Positions 1 through 8,509 of a stretch of DNA of 64,000 nucleotides are shown here, piece by piece; the stretch's first letter is position 1; every line of letters begins with the position of its first letter. Source of the DNA: Kitasatospora setae KM-6054 (GTDB lineage: Bacteria; Actinomycetota; Actinomycetes; Streptomycetales; Streptomycetaceae). The notes beneath the pieces are model-generated. The model did no database searches, was not told the origin of the DNA, and saw only the letters and a program-made list of their open reading frames with translations. The DNA is taken from the NCBI RefSeq assembly GCF_000269985.1, contig NC_016109.1, positions 1,178,001 to 1,242,000 of the forward strand. The letters are read 5' to 3'. The translations under genes and the position numbers were made by a program.

Positions 1-144
1 GGTGTTCCAGAGGTGGGGCGCGGGCGGGGCACCCAGGATGGCGTTGAGGGCGGCGGCGAGACGGATGCCGACGGCCTTGCCGGGGCGAGCGTCGAAGGTG
101 AACGGGCCGCTCTGGACGGGCCCGTTGAGGAACAGGTGTCGCAC
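1..144 (-). CDS. Hypothetical protein, 5' part only
   Basis: The first 48 codons of a leftward gene lie here and the rest is beyond the window edge. I chose the GTG at 144-142 because GGAGGAG sits just upstream on the minus strand. The peptide begins MRHLFLNGPVQSG and has no membrane helix or known motif in the visible part. It lies downstream of the nucleotidyltransferase on the same strand after about 100 bases, so it may be the last member of that leftward run. The family is not recognised. Confidence 0.5.
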   Translation of the reverse strand, partial: MRHLFLNGPVQSGPFTFDARPGKAVGIRLAAALNAILGAPPAPHLWNT

Positions 145-244
145 AGGCTCCTCCTGGAGCGGCGGGGTGGCGGGAGTCGTGGTACTTGTCGGCGTTCTCG
201 ACGGACTCGGCCTGTCGGCTGACGGGCGGCGTCGTGTGCGCTTC

Positions 245-1249
245 CTAGCCGCACTGACCGGCGAGGCCGGCGGCGTAGGAGCCGCTGACGGCCCAGGGGG
301 TGAGTTCGATGCCGAAGCCGCTGCGTTCGCCGTCCTGCGTGTGGACGAGCCTGCCGGACAGGTGCACGGTGTCGCCGGATCGGAACGCGCCCGTGTAGGC
401 CCCGAGGTACGAGCGCATGTGGGTGATCCGGCGGGCGAAGGAGTCGGCCTCGTCGATGGTCGAGTGGAGGATGGTCTTGACCTTGATCCCGTAGACGGCC
501 GGGGTGGTGAGGCCCTCGGCGTGGTCGGTGATCTTGGCGAGGAGGGAGATCTCGCCGATCTCCTTGGAGCGGATCCGGGCGAAGGTCTTGTCGCGGTCGG
601 AGCGGAGGGGCTCGCAGTTGACGTGCGCGCCGGCGTCGGCGGTGAGTCCTTGGAGCTTGCGGCGTTCCTGTTTGACGAGGGCGTCGAAGGAACTGCCCTC
701 CAGGTACTTGGCCCGGCGCAGGTACAGCCGGGTGAGGTCGTTCCCGTCGTACGGCCGGATCAGGTCGGTCTGCCGGAACAGCTCCTGTGCGGCCTGGTAG
801 CCCTCGGGCCCGTAGCAGACGAGGTCGATGTCCGAGCGTTCGTTGAAGCAGCCGACGAGGAAGGAGCCGGTGACGCCGATCAGGTCCTGGGCGCCGTTCG
901 CGGTGATCCACTCGGTGATCGCCAGGAGGTCCTTGCCTGCCGGGTTGTCGGCGACCGCGCCGGGGTCCTCGTGGATGGCGGCGAGGGCCTGGCGGCAGGA
1001 GTAGTGGACGGCCGCGTCCTCGCGCGGGAGGCCGGTGATGACGCAGCCGAGGGTGTCGGAGTAGACGTAGCACTCCGGCCTTCCGGCGAGGATGCCGAAG
1101 GACTTCGACACGACGCTGTTCTGCCGGTAGGTCCGGTCGAAGAGCCGCCGGTCGCCTTTCTCGTCGGGGTGGTACTTGACGTAGCCGAGGTAGTGGCTGC
1201 CGGGGTGGCTGTCGCCGATGACCTTGAAGACGACGCCGTGCTGGTCCAT
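245..1249 (-). CDS. Nucleotidyltransferase-fold protein
   Basis: A 334-residue protein with a DNA polymerase beta-type nucleotidyltransferase core. The motif is TGSFLVG, then SDIDLV: Gly-Ser near residues 128-129 and two metal-binding Asp near 140 and 142. The N-terminal third and C-terminal half are unassigned, and no substrate can be inferred. I chose the ATG at 1249, which falls 34 bases after the upstream kinase gene stops; earlier in-frame starts would overlap that gene. It is probably co-transcribed with the APH-fold kinase and the HAD hydrolase. A pairing of a nucleotidyltransferase with a kinase and a phosphatase suggests small-molecule or nucleotide modification, but that is inference. 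Confidence 0.75.
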   Translation of the reverse strand: MDQHGVVFKVIGDSHPGSHYLGYVKYHPDEKGDRRLFDRTYRQNSVVSKSFGILAGRPECYVYSDTLGCVITGLPREDAAVHYSCRQALAAIHEDPGAVADNPAGKDLLAITEWITANGAQDLIGVTGSFLVGCFNERSDIDLVCYGPEGYQAAQELFRQTDLIRPYDGNDLTRLYLRRAKYLEGSSFDALVKQERRKLQGLTADAGAHVNCEPLRSDRDKTFARIRSKEIGEISLLAKITDHAEGLTTPAVYGIKVKTILHSTIDEADSFARRITHMRSYLGAYTGAFRSGDTVHLSGRLVHTQDGERSGFGIELTPWAVSGSYAAGLAGQCG

Positions 1250-1283
1250 CAGGTAGTCGCGGTCGCGGACGGTGGGAACCGGC

Positions 1284-2186
1284 CTACCGGTGTTCGGCGG
1301 TGAACCGTTCCAGGGTGGGAAAGGTGCCGGTGTCGATCGTGTGGGACGACTCATACTGATCGAGTCCCGTCATGAAGAGGGCGCGGCGGTACTGCCACTT
1401 GAGGTGCTTGTCGTGCCGCGTGGGGTCGGTGGGCCGCATGAGGGCGAGGAAGAAGAAGCACTTGACGAACAGGAAGTCGCCCAGGTGCTCGCTCACCCGC
1501 CGCCCGATCAGGGACACGGTGGTCTCGTCGAGCGCGGCGGTGTAGGCGGCGCGCTGTTCCGGGGTGATGCCGTAGCCCTTGCCACCGCCCTTGAAGGCCA
1601 CGATGTCGAGCGCGGGGTAGACGTCGTAGCCGAGCGGGACCGGCCCGTGGTGCTGCCAGTCGATGACGCCGGCCCGGAGGACGTTGGGCAGGCCGTAGTC
1701 CAGGTGTCCGCGCACCGTCGGGAGCCGGGCCAGTCGGCCGAGGGCGTGCTCGACCGCCTCGTGGACGCGCGGGACGTCGAAGTCCGGGTTCTCCTCGAGG
1801 ACCTCGGTCGCGAAGGCCGCCCGCTCGAACCACGGCGTGGCGGGGAGGGGATGCCTCGCCTGGGCCCGTAGGAGCTTCGAGGCGACAGCAGCCGCCGTAC
1901 TGATCACCCGGTGGCCGACCCGACCGTCCCGCCCGGCGTCGGCCAGCGCCTCCTCGTGCAGCGAGGTGTCGCCGATGGCGCGCTCGACGACGAAACGGCG
2001 CCCGCTCTCCGAGCCTTGGTCGACGATCTCCGGCACCGGGTAGCCGAGGCCGGCAACCAGTCGTTGAAACTCGCCCTCCGCCCGCAGGTCCTCACCGCCG
2101 GTCCGCTTGTAGAGCAGGCCGTCCGCCGACCTCCACACCGCGCCGTCGGCGGCGGTCCGGTCCTTCACGAACTCCCAGTCGGTCAT
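1284..2186 (-). CDS. APH-fold phosphotransferase family protein
   Basis: A 300-residue aminoglycoside-phosphotransferase/choline-kinase-fold protein. The catalytic loop is HLDYGLPN (His161, Asp163, Asn168) and a second metal site is VIDWQHH (Asp176). The N-terminal lobe has the YKRTGG and VPEIVDQGSE stretches expected for nucleotide binding. Most actinobacterial members are not proven resistance enzymes and their substrates are unknown. It lies between the HAD gene (75-base gap) and the nucleotidyltransferase gene (34-base gap), all leftward, which suggests one operon. Confidence 0.8.
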   Translation of the reverse strand: MTDWEFVKDRTAADGAVWRSADGLLYKRTGGEDLRAEGEFQRLVAGLGYPVPEIVDQGSESGRRFVVERAIGDTSLHEEALADAGRDGRVGHRVISTAAAVASKLLRAQARHPLPATPWFERAAFATEVLEENPDFDVPRVHEAVEHALGRLARLPTVRGHLDYGLPNVLRAGVIDWQHHGPVPLGYDVYPALDIVAFKGGGKGYGITPEQRAAYTAALDETTVSLIGRRVSEHLGDFLFVKCFFFLALMRPTDPTRHDKHLKWQYRRALFMTGLDQYESSHTIDTGTFPTLERFTAEHR

Positions 2187-2260
2187 CCGCGTGCGCCTTT
2201 CCTCGGGAACCCGATGGTCGCGGAGCCCGCACGGACCGCGCCACCGCGTTCGCGGACGGT

Positions 2261-2956
2261 TCAGGGACGTCCCGGGACGTTTTCCAGCAGCGTGAGGAGA
2301 GCCGCCGTGTCCGACAGGTCGGGCAGCACCACCGGAGCACCCGCCGCCTCGAGTTCGGCACGGCCGTGCACACCGGAGGCGACCGCGACGATCCCGGAAC
2401 CCGTGGTGAGCGCCGCCTCGACGTCCCGCGGTGTGTCTCCCACCAGAACCACCGGAACGCCGACGGGCAGCCCACGGTGGCGCCGCACCCGCCTGCGGGC
2501 GACGTCGACCAGGTCAGGGCGCTGCTCCGCGTCAGTGCCGTAGGCCCCGACGCGGAGGTCCAGCGAGCCGTCGAGGCCGAACGCCGCCAGTTTCACCCGG
2601 GCGTTCGCCGCGATGTTGCCGGTCAGCACCGAGGACACCCAACCGGCACGGGACGAAGCGGCTTCGAGGGCGTCGAGCGCACCCGGGAGCGCCGTCCCAC
2701 GTCGCCGCAGTTCGCCCAGGCGCTCCTCGCCGGACCGGGTGAGAGCAGCCTCGACGGCCGACCAGTCGGGCTCCGGGAGGCCGTGCCCGCGAAACATGTC
2801 CCGCATGATCAGGCGGTCGGTGCGGCCCTCCGTCGACGCGCCCGTGACCGGCGGGATTCCGGTCAGCGCGGTGAACGCGGCGGCGTAGATCTCCTTGCTC
2901 ACCCCCGCGTTCTCGATGAGGGTGTGGTCGATGTCCCACAGGACGATGAGCTGCAT
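2261..2956 (-). CDS. HAD-superfamily hydrolase
   Basis: A 231-residue cytosolic phosphatase of the haloacid dehalogenase superfamily. Motif I is LWDIDHTL with nucleophile Asp8 and acid/base Asp10. Motif II is SSVLTGN, and motif IV is VLVGDTPRDVEAA. An alpha-helical cap of about 80 residues lies between motifs I and II, as in phosphoglycolate-phosphatase-like members. The ATG at 2956 is right before motif I. It is the first gene of the leftward run with the kinase and nucleotidyltransferase, and is divergent from the HTH gene at 3044. The substrate cannot be told from sequence. Confidence 0.85.
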   Translation of the reverse strand: MQLIVLWDIDHTLIENAGVSKEIYAAAFTALTGIPPVTGASTEGRTDRLIMRDMFRGHGLPEPDWSAVEAALTRSGEERLGELRRRGTALPGALDALEAASSRAGWVSSVLTGNIAANARVKLAAFGLDGSLDLRVGAYGTDAEQRPDLVDVARRRVRRHRGLPVGVPVVLVGDTPRDVEAALTTGSGIVAVASGVHGRAELEAAGAPVVLPDLSDTAALLTLLENVPGRP

Positions 2957-3043
2957 GCCGTCAGGGTAAGCAGCTTGTCGGGCCGTCAGCTCCGCCCGAA
3001 CGCCCGGCGGCCTCCTTGCACCGTCCCGTCCGGCCCCGCTTGG

Positions 3044-3826
3044 ATGGTCTCCGTGAACGAGCGACTCCACTCCGTGCTGGCCCGGCGGGGCGTCGGCCCC
3101 GAGGCGCTCGCCGAAGCCTGCGCGGTGGACCCGAAGACCGTCGGCCGCTGGCTCGGCGGACGGGTGCCCCATCCGAGGCACCGTTTCCGCGCCGCCCATT
3201 TCCTGCGCGTGGAGGAGGCCTTCCTCTGGCCGGACCCACTGCCCCGGGCGGGTCTGGGGCCGGGCGGGGCGGGCGCCGAACTCGTCGGCACCTACCGGAA
3301 CCGGGCCAGTGTGCCCCGCGAGACCTGGCTGACCCTGCTGCAGGAGGCCCGGCAGCGGATCGACGTGCTGGTCTTCTCCGGGACGTTCTTCGCGCAGTCC
3401 AATCCGCACGTCGCCGAGATGCTCGCCGAACGGGCTGCCGACGGCGTCCGGGTCCGGCTGTGCTTCGGTGACCCGAGCGGACGGACCGCCTCCGTCCGGG
3501 GGCGGGAGGAAGGCATCGGCGACACCCTCGCCGCCAAGATCCGGGCCTCCCTCACCTACTACCGCTCCCTGCTCACGGAGGAGGGGTGCGAGGTACGGCT
3601 TCACGACACCACGCTGTACAACTCCCTCTTCCGCTACGACGACGACCTGCTGGTCAACTCCCACATCTACGGCCGGCCGGCCAGCGCCAACCCCCTGCTC
3701 CACCTCAAGCGGGTGGACACCAGCGGCTGGTTCGACAACTACGCTCAGGGCTTCGAAGCGGTCTGGGCCCGAGCGCGGCCCTGGACGCCCGACCAGGAGG
3801 GGATCGCCGCGCATGGGCAGGACTGA
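3044..3826 (+). CDS. HTH protein with PLD-like (DUF5919-type) C-terminal domain
   Basis: A 260-residue protein. Residues 1-55 form an XRE-like helix-turn-helix (ALAEACAVDPKTVGRWLGG). Residues 95-255 resemble the DUF5919/phospholipase D-like fold found in Streptomyces regulators, with VLVFSGTFFAQSNP, VRLCFGDPSG and VNSHIYGRP. I see no full HKD motif, so catalysis is doubtful. The start is the ATG at 3044 or the GTG at 3053. The stop overlaps the Nudix start by 14 bases, so the two are translationally coupled. The gene is divergent from the HAD gene across an 87-base gap. A nucleotide-derived ligand would suit the Nudix partner, but that is inference. Confidence 0.7.
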   Translation: MVSVNERLHSVLARRGVGPEALAEACAVDPKTVGRWLGGRVPHPRHRFRAAHFLRVEEAFLWPDPLPRAGLGPGGAGAELVGTYRNRASVPRETWLTLLQEARQRIDVLVFSGTFFAQSNPHVAEMLAERAADGVRVRLCFGDPSGRTASVRGREEGIGDTLAAKIRASLTYYRSLLTEEGCEVRLHDTTLYNSLFRYDDDLLVNSHIYGRPASANPLLHLKRVDTSGWFDNYAQGFEAVWARARPWTPDQEGIAAHGQD

Positions 3827-4280
3827 GTACTACAACGACCCGAACGCTCCCAAGGCCAACACCCTCGTCCCCGCCAGCAACCTGCTCGTCGTCGACGACT
3901 CCGGCGCCGTCCTGCTGCAGCGCCGCCGCGACACGGGCCAGTGGGCACTACCCGGCGGAGCCCAGGACATCGGGGAGACCGCCGCCCAGTGCGCGGTCCG
4001 CGAGTGCCTGGAGGAGACCGGCATCGTCGCCGAGATCACCGGCTTCCTCGGCGTCTACACCAACCCCCACCACATCGTCGCCTACGCCGACGGCGAGATC
4101 CGCCAGCAGTACGAGAACACCTACATCGGCCGCCCCGTCGGCGGCGAACCCACGATCAACGACGAGGCCGACGGCGTCCGCTTCGTCCGGCCCGCCGACC
4201 TCGACCAGTACGACATCCACCCCAGCATGCGCCAGCAGATCAGCGACTACCTCGCGGGCACCTACCCCTACCTGGGCTGA
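3813..4280 (+). CDS. Nudix hydrolase
   Basis: A 155-residue hydrolase of nucleoside-diphosphate-linked substrates. The complete Nudix box runs from Gly49 to about Val72: Glu55, then Arg63-Glu64, Glu67 and Glu68, matching GX5EX7REUXEEXGU. The gene is coupled to the upstream HTH/DUF5919-like gene by a 14-base overlap. Its 3' end overlaps the convergent HD-domain gene by 13 bases. The exact substrate is unknown. Confidence 0.9.
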   Translation: MGRTEYYNDPNAPKANTLVPASNLLVVDDSGAVLLQRRRDTGQWALPGGAQDIGETAAQCAVRECLEETGIVAEITGFLGVYTNPHHIVAYADGEIRQQYENTYIGRPVGGEPTINDEADGVRFVRPADLDQYDIHPSMRQQISDYLAGTYPYLG

Positions 4281-4831
4281 ACCGGCGACGCCGCCTCCAC
4301 CCGCGCCACGGCCGCGAGGATCTCCGGCGACGCCCGGCGGGCGAACCGCCCCACCACGCTCTGCGCCCCGTAGCGGCCGAGGATCTCCGCCACGCGCGCC
4401 TCGGCCGTGGTCGGGATCCCGTCGGGCGTCGTCGTCATGTCGCACCACACCAGGGCGTCGACCAAGCGCTGGTCCTCCACCAGCGGGAACTCGGCCTCCA
4501 GTACCTCCCGAAGGCCACGCTCCTCCGCTTCGAGCAGCGCGAACGAGTGGTTCGCCACCAGCCGCGTGAGCTGATCGTCCGCCCCGTGGGCGTCACGGAG
4601 GAACCGCGCGCCGTCGAGCGGGTGGAACCCCGTGGCCGCCAACCTCGGCGCGTAGCCGATGTCGTGCAGCAGGGCGGCACGGACGAGGAGGCCGGCTTTC
4701 CGACCTAGAACCCCTTCCAGGCGGCCGGCCCGCTCCGCCACGCCCCGGGTGTGCGCCCAGCGGCGGGGCAGCGGGCCGGCGAGTTCGTGTTCCGCCAGTG
4801 CCCTGGCCCAAGAGGTCGGCTTCGTCCGCAT
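4268..4831 (-). CDS. HD-domain phosphohydrolase-like protein
   Basis: A 187-residue HD-superfamily protein. Metal ligands are His27 (RWAHTRGVA) and the LLHDIGYAP doublet His56-Asp57, with a further His in ANHSFALLEA. Such small HD proteins in actinomycetes hydrolyse phosphoesters or nucleotides, but the substrate is not known. The start chosen is the ATG giving MRTKPTSWARAL; an in-frame ATG 13 codons upstream is possible but that extension looks unlike coding sequence. It runs convergent to the Nudix gene and overlaps its last 13 bases. Confidence 0.8.
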   Translation of the reverse strand: MRTKPTSWARALAEHELAGPLPRRWAHTRGVAERAGRLEGVLGRKAGLLVRAALLHDIGYAPRLAATGFHPLDGARFLRDAHGADDQLTRLVANHSFALLEAEERGLREVLEAEFPLVEDQRLVDALVWCDMTTTPDGIPTTAEARVAEILGRYGAQSVVGRFARRASPEILAAVARVEAASPVQPR

Positions 4832-5012
4832 GCCCCCGTACTTCCCCCGGTGACGGCCGTGACACCCCAACCGCGCGGTTCGGTGGGCGGGGCTGCGTCC
4901 GAGGTGGGCGGGGTGGGCGGGGTGGTGGGGCGGGGTGGTGCTGGGTTCACCATGAAGTCGGGTGCGGGCTTCATGGCGCGCTGTCGCGGCGGTGTCCTAC
5001 CGTCGAGCCGTG

Positions 5013-6287
5013 ATGATTCGACCCGGGCTGAGGCGCCCGGTACTCCGAGCGCGGCGGGTGCGGCGCGACGTCGGCTTCCTGGCCACCGGCGTCCTGCCGC
5101 ACCTGGCCCTGGTGCCGGTGTGGGCCTGGGCCTGGACGTTCGCCGACCGGACGGGGCAGTGGATACCGGCCCTGCTGGTGGCGGCGCCCCTGGTCGTGCT
5201 CGGCGCCCCGCTGCTGACGGCCGCCCAGCGGGCCCGCCACCGCGTCCTGCTCGGGGTGGACGTCGCCCCGACGGCGCCCACCGCCGCCGACCGCACGTCG
5301 TGGGCGGCCGCGGCCCGGCGGCTGCCCGGCCGGCTGTCCGCGGCGCAGACCTGGCGCCGGGTCGGCTACCACCTGCTGCTCGGCCCGCTGCTGGCCGCCG
5401 CGGAGTCGCTGGTCCTGACCGCCGCGGCCGCGGGCCTGGCGGGCGCCACCTCCTACGGCTGGGCCTGGGCGGTGCCCGCGCAGGCCCGCCAGAGCCGGCT
5501 CGGGTACGCCGCGCAGCTGCCGTGCTACACGCTGGGCGGGCTGCTCCTGCTCGGCGCCCTGCCCTGGCTGGCGGGCGCGGCCGCCCGGGGCGAGTCGCGC
5601 GCGGCGGCGGCCCTGCTCGGCCCCGGCCGGTCCGAGCGGCTCCGCCGGCTCCAGCAGCGGGTCGACCACCTGGCGGAGAGCCGCACCGGCCTGATCGAGG
5701 CGGTCGACGCCGAGCGCCGCCGGATCGAGCGGGACCTGCACGACGGCACCCAGCAGCGGCTGGTCTCGCTCGCCGTCAACCTCGGCCTGGTCCTGGCCAC
5801 CACCCCCGACCTGCCGGACGGGGCCCGCGCGGCGGTCGCCGAGGCCCACCTGGAGGCGAAGCAGGCGATCGCCGAGCTCAACGACCTGGTCCGGGGGCTG
5901 CACCCCGCCGTGCTGGAGGACCGCGGGCTGGACGCGGCCCTGTCCGGCCTGGCCGCCCGGCTCCCGCTGCCGGTGCGCCTGCGGGTCGAACTCGACGCGC
6001 GAGTGCCGCCCGGCGTGGAGTCGGTGGCGTACTTCGTGGTCTCCGAGGCCCTGGCCAACGTGATCAAGCACGCCGGGGCGACCCGCACCGAGGTGACGGT
6101 CAGACAGGTCGGCGCGCTGCTGCGGGTGAACGTCACGGACGACGGCCTCGGCGGCGCCGACCCCTCCGCCGGGACGGGGCTCGGCGGGCTGGCCAAACGG
6201 GTCGGCGCGGTCGACGGCGCCTTCCACGTCAGCAGCCCCGTCGGCGGCCCCACCACCGTGACCGCGGAGCTGCCGTGCGCGCGGTGA
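5013..6287 (+). CDS. Sensor histidine kinase, NarL/LuxR type
   Basis: A 424-residue membrane sensor kinase. The N-terminal half has about four hydrophobic segments (for example LPHLALVPVWAWAW and LLVAAPLVVLGAPLL), like the putative-sensor domains of actinobacterial kinases. The dimerisation helix is HisKA_3 type, IERDLHDGTQQRL, with phospho-acceptor His243. The ATPase domain shows the N box (ALANVIKHAGA, Asn349) and G boxes (DDGLGGADP, GTGLGGLAKR). Translation may begin at the GTG three bases upstream. The stop overlaps the response regulator start by 13 bases, so the two form one coupled operon. Confidence 0.9.
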   Translation: MIRPGLRRPVLRARRVRRDVGFLATGVLPHLALVPVWAWAWTFADRTGQWIPALLVAAPLVVLGAPLLTAAQRARHRVLLGVDVAPTAPTAADRTSWAAAARRLPGRLSAAQTWRRVGYHLLLGPLLAAAESLVLTAAAAGLAGATSYGWAWAVPAQARQSRLGYAAQLPCYTLGGLLLLGALPWLAGAAARGESRAAAALLGPGRSERLRRLQQRVDHLAESRTGLIEAVDAERRRIERDLHDGTQQRLVSLAVNLGLVLATTPDLPDGARAAVAEAHLEAKQAIAELNDLVRGLHPAVLEDRGLDAALSGLAARLPLPVRLRVELDARVPPGVESVAYFVVSEALANVIKHAGATRTEVTVRQVGALLRVNVTDDGLGGADPSAGTGLGGLAKRVGAVDGAFHVSSPVGGPTTVTAELPCAR

Positions 6288-6925
6288 TCGCCGAGGACTC
6301 GGTGCTGCTCCGGGTCGGCCTGGTCAAGGTGTTGGAGATGGGCGGCTTCCAGGTCGTCGCGGAGGCCGGCGACGCGACCGCCCTGCTGGCGGCGGTCGAG
6401 CGGCACCGCCCCGAACTCGCCCTGGTGGACGTCCGGATGCCGCCCTCCTTCACCGACGAGGGAGTGCGCGCCGCCCTGGAGATCCGCCGCAGCCGGCCGG
6501 GGACGGCGGTGGTGCTGCTCTCCCAGTACGTCGAGGAGCGCTACGCGGCCGACCTGCTGTCCGCCGACACCAGCGGCGTCGGCTACCTGCTCAAACAGCG
6601 CGTCGCCGACGTCACCGAGTTCGTCGAGACGGTCCGCCGGGTCGCCGGCGGCGGCACCGCGCTGGACCCGCAGGTCGTCGCCCAACTGCTGCTGCGCCGC
6701 AGCAACGACCCGCTGGAGCGGCTGACCCCCCGCGAACGGGACGTCCTGGCCCTGATGGCGGAGGGGCACTCCAACACCGGCATCGCGGAGTCCCTGACGA
6801 TCAGCGAGAGCGCCGTCGCCAAGCACATCAACAACATCTTCGCCAAACTCGACCTCCCGGTCGCCGACACCGGCCACCGCCGCGTCCTGGCCGTGCTGCG
6901 CTTCCTCGGCACGTCCCGGTCCTGA
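6275..6925 (+). CDS. LuxR-family response regulator
   Basis: A 216-residue response regulator. The receiver domain (1-120) has phospho-acceptor Asp52 in LVDVRMPP and the conserved Lys107 in GYLLKQR. The NarL/LuxR helix-turn-helix (about 145-205) contains LTPRERDVLALMAEGHSN and IAESLTISESAVAKHINN. The GTG start at 6275 lies inside the kinase gene, giving the usual coupled kinase-regulator pair. The target genes are unknown. Confidence 0.92.
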   Translation: MRAVIAEDSVLLRVGLVKVLEMGGFQVVAEAGDATALLAAVERHRPELALVDVRMPPSFTDEGVRAALEIRRSRPGTAVVLLSQYVEERYAADLLSADTSGVGYLLKQRVADVTEFVETVRRVAGGGTALDPQVVAQLLLRRSNDPLERLTPRERDVLALMAEGHSNTGIAESLTISESAVAKHINNIFAKLDLPVADTGHRRVLAVLRFLGTSRS

Positions 6926-7203
6926 ACCGGCCGGAGGGGCCGGGCCGGGGGTTTCCCCTGGCGCCCGGCGGGTGGTGCTAGCCTCGGTGCACCGCCCGCC
7001 ACCGTGCCGCGCCCGCCCGCTCGTCCGCGCGCGCCCGTCCGGCCGGCCGGCCGTTCCCCGCCGCCGGGGCCCCGGTCCGCTGTCCTGCCGACCGCCGGGC
7101 CGGCACCGCGCCCCGCACACCACCGCGCACCGCGCACCGCGCACCGGCCGATGCCCTTCCGCACGGCCGAACACCCCACCCCGTCCGGAGGTCGGCTCCC
7201 GCC

Positions 7204-7698
7204 ATGCGTCCCACCCTGTTCACGATCGACCGGCCCGGACCGGGCCGGCTCAGCACCATGGCCCGGCCGCGCGGCGGCGACTGGCTGGCCGAGGAGATGG
7301 CCGGGCTGGCGGCGGCGGGGGTGGACGAGCTGGTCAGCGCGCTCACCCCGGCGGAGTGCGCCGAGCTCGGGCTGACGGCGGAGGCCGAGTGCGCCCGGGC
7401 GGCGGGGCTGCGGTTCACGTCGGTACCGATCCCGGACCTCTCGGTGCCGGCGCCGGCCGAAGTCCTCCCGGTGGTGGACGGGTTGGCGCGGCGACTGGCA
7501 GCCGGCGGGCACGTCGTGCTGCACTGCCGGGCCGGGATCGGGCGCTCCTCGCTGCTGGCCGCGTCCGTCCTGATCCGCTCGGGGGCCGACCCGGACGACG
7601 CGTGGGCGCGGATCGGCCGGGCCCGCGGCCTCGCCGTGCCGGACACCGCCGAGCAGCGTGCCTGGACCGACCGCCTCCCCCGCCCCGACCTGCGGTAA
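7204..7698 (+). CDS. Dual-specificity/tyrosine phosphatase family protein
   Basis: A 164-residue Cys-dependent protein phosphatase. The P-loop is HCRAGIGRSS (C-X5-R) with nucleophile Cys108 and Arg114. Asp78 in PIPDLS is positioned as general acid. The size suits a stand-alone catalytic domain. GGAGGT lies about 11 bases before the ATG. The 278 bases upstream hold short GCGCACC-type repeats but no gene I can support. It sits 0.6 kb before the lanthipeptide locus on the same strand, with no evidence of a shared transcript. Confidence 0.88.
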   Translation: MRPTLFTIDRPGPGRLSTMARPRGGDWLAEEMAGLAAAGVDELVSALTPAECAELGLTAEAECARAAGLRFTSVPIPDLSVPAPAEVLPVVDGLARRLAAGGHVVLHCRAGIGRSSLLAASVLIRSGADPDDAWARIGRARGLAVPDTAEQRAWTDRLPRPDLR

Positions 7699-8200
7699 CC
7701 GGGTCTCGGACGGCTCGACGACCGGCGGCCGCGGCCTCGTTGACGTCGGCCACGGACAGCATGCTGCCGAGCCGCCCCCGAGCTGCCCGGCGCGGTTCTC
7801 CGGCCACGCGCTGGGGGCCACCCCCTCGGCATTCATGACGTGCCCATGCAATTCCGTCCGGTTCCAGCCAGTCCGACAGGTGACAGCCGGAACGCCTTCC
7901 GGCGAGGCCGACGCGCGGGAAAGCTGGTGACCGCCGCCCGGGGAACGCCAGGGACGGCAATCGGACGAAACGTCGACCGCCCGGCCCTCGCGGACCGGAG
8001 GCATCGACTCGCCCCGCACCGCGCCGCGCCCCGTCGCACACCGGCGCGACCGCCTGGTACGTGCTCGGCGCACTGGGCGGCAACCCCTTCCGGCTCTGAA
8101 GGCCGAAGGCCACGGGAGAGAGTGGAGGGTGGAAGACCAGGTCAGCGAACGATCCGAGCCGGCCTTCCGCCGGCGGTGCGGAACCGGCCCGTCCGCCCCC
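7699..8200. other. Intergenic region upstream of the lanthipeptide promoter
   Basis: About 500 bases with no credible gene on either strand. Open frames exist but lack the codon bias and start context of their neighbours. The next recognisable signal is the promoter at 8201-8229. The spacing is unusually large for this gene-dense window, so regulatory sites for the lanthipeptide locus may lie here; I recognise none. Confidence 0.4.
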
Positions 8201-8229
8201 TTGTCAGGTGCACCGTTCCTGCCTACCTT
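8201..8229 (+). promoter_or_regulatory. Predicted sigma-70-type promoter for the lanthipeptide genes
   Basis: TTGTCA at 8201-8206 and TACCTT at 8224-8229 are separated by exactly 17 bases, close to the housekeeping (HrdB) consensus. Transcription would start near 8236, giving a leader of about 100 bases before the precursor gene. A ribosome binding site, GGAGG at 8329-8333, sits 6 bases before the precursor ATG. Confidence 0.55.
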
Positions 8230-8339
8230 CATGCTCCAGGACTTCGGCCCGACCGGGCCCAGCGGTCCACGGCGCCGACCGCGAACCCGCGGCGGCGCCG
8301 GAGGCGCGACAAGACCTCGACAAGACCTGGAGGCGTCAC

Positions 8340-8507
8340 ATGCCCGTTGCCACCCCCACCGCGATCCGCGACGCCGGCCCGCTGGCCGTGGACGACGAGA
8401 CCCTGCTGTTCGAGGACGACGACCGCACCGACCTCGACCCCACGGCCTGTCTGGCCGACCCGTGGGTCACCGCGACCACCCGCGTCGGCTGCGACTTCAA
8501 CTCCTGA
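8340..8507 (+). CDS. Lanthipeptide precursor peptide (LanA type)
   Basis: A 55-residue peptide ending right before the LanL gene. Residues 1-34 look like a leader: acidic, with LLFEDDD and DLDP. Residues 35-55 look like a core rich in the residues modified in lanthipeptides: Thr35, Thr44, Thr46, Thr47, Ser55, Cys37 and Cys51. Thr44-x2-Thr47-x3-Cys51 matches the spacing used for labionin rings. A strong GGAGG lies 6 bases before the ATG. I do not recognise the core as a known compound. Function is inferred from size, composition and position; cleavage after Pro34 is a guess. Confidence 0.8.
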   Translation: MPVATPTAIRDAGPLAVDDETLLFEDDDRTDLDPTACLADPWVTATTRVGCDFNS

Positions 8508-8509
8508 CG

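Noticed and set aside
2..1303. Long plus-strand open frame
   Set aside because: It is antisense to the nucleotidyltransferase gene. High GC leaves antisense frames open, and its translation is a Val/Gly/Asp-rich run without motifs.
7415..8113. Minus-strand frame across the gap before the lanthipeptide locus
   Set aside because: It extends antisense through the phosphatase gene, has no start context and no recognisable domain.
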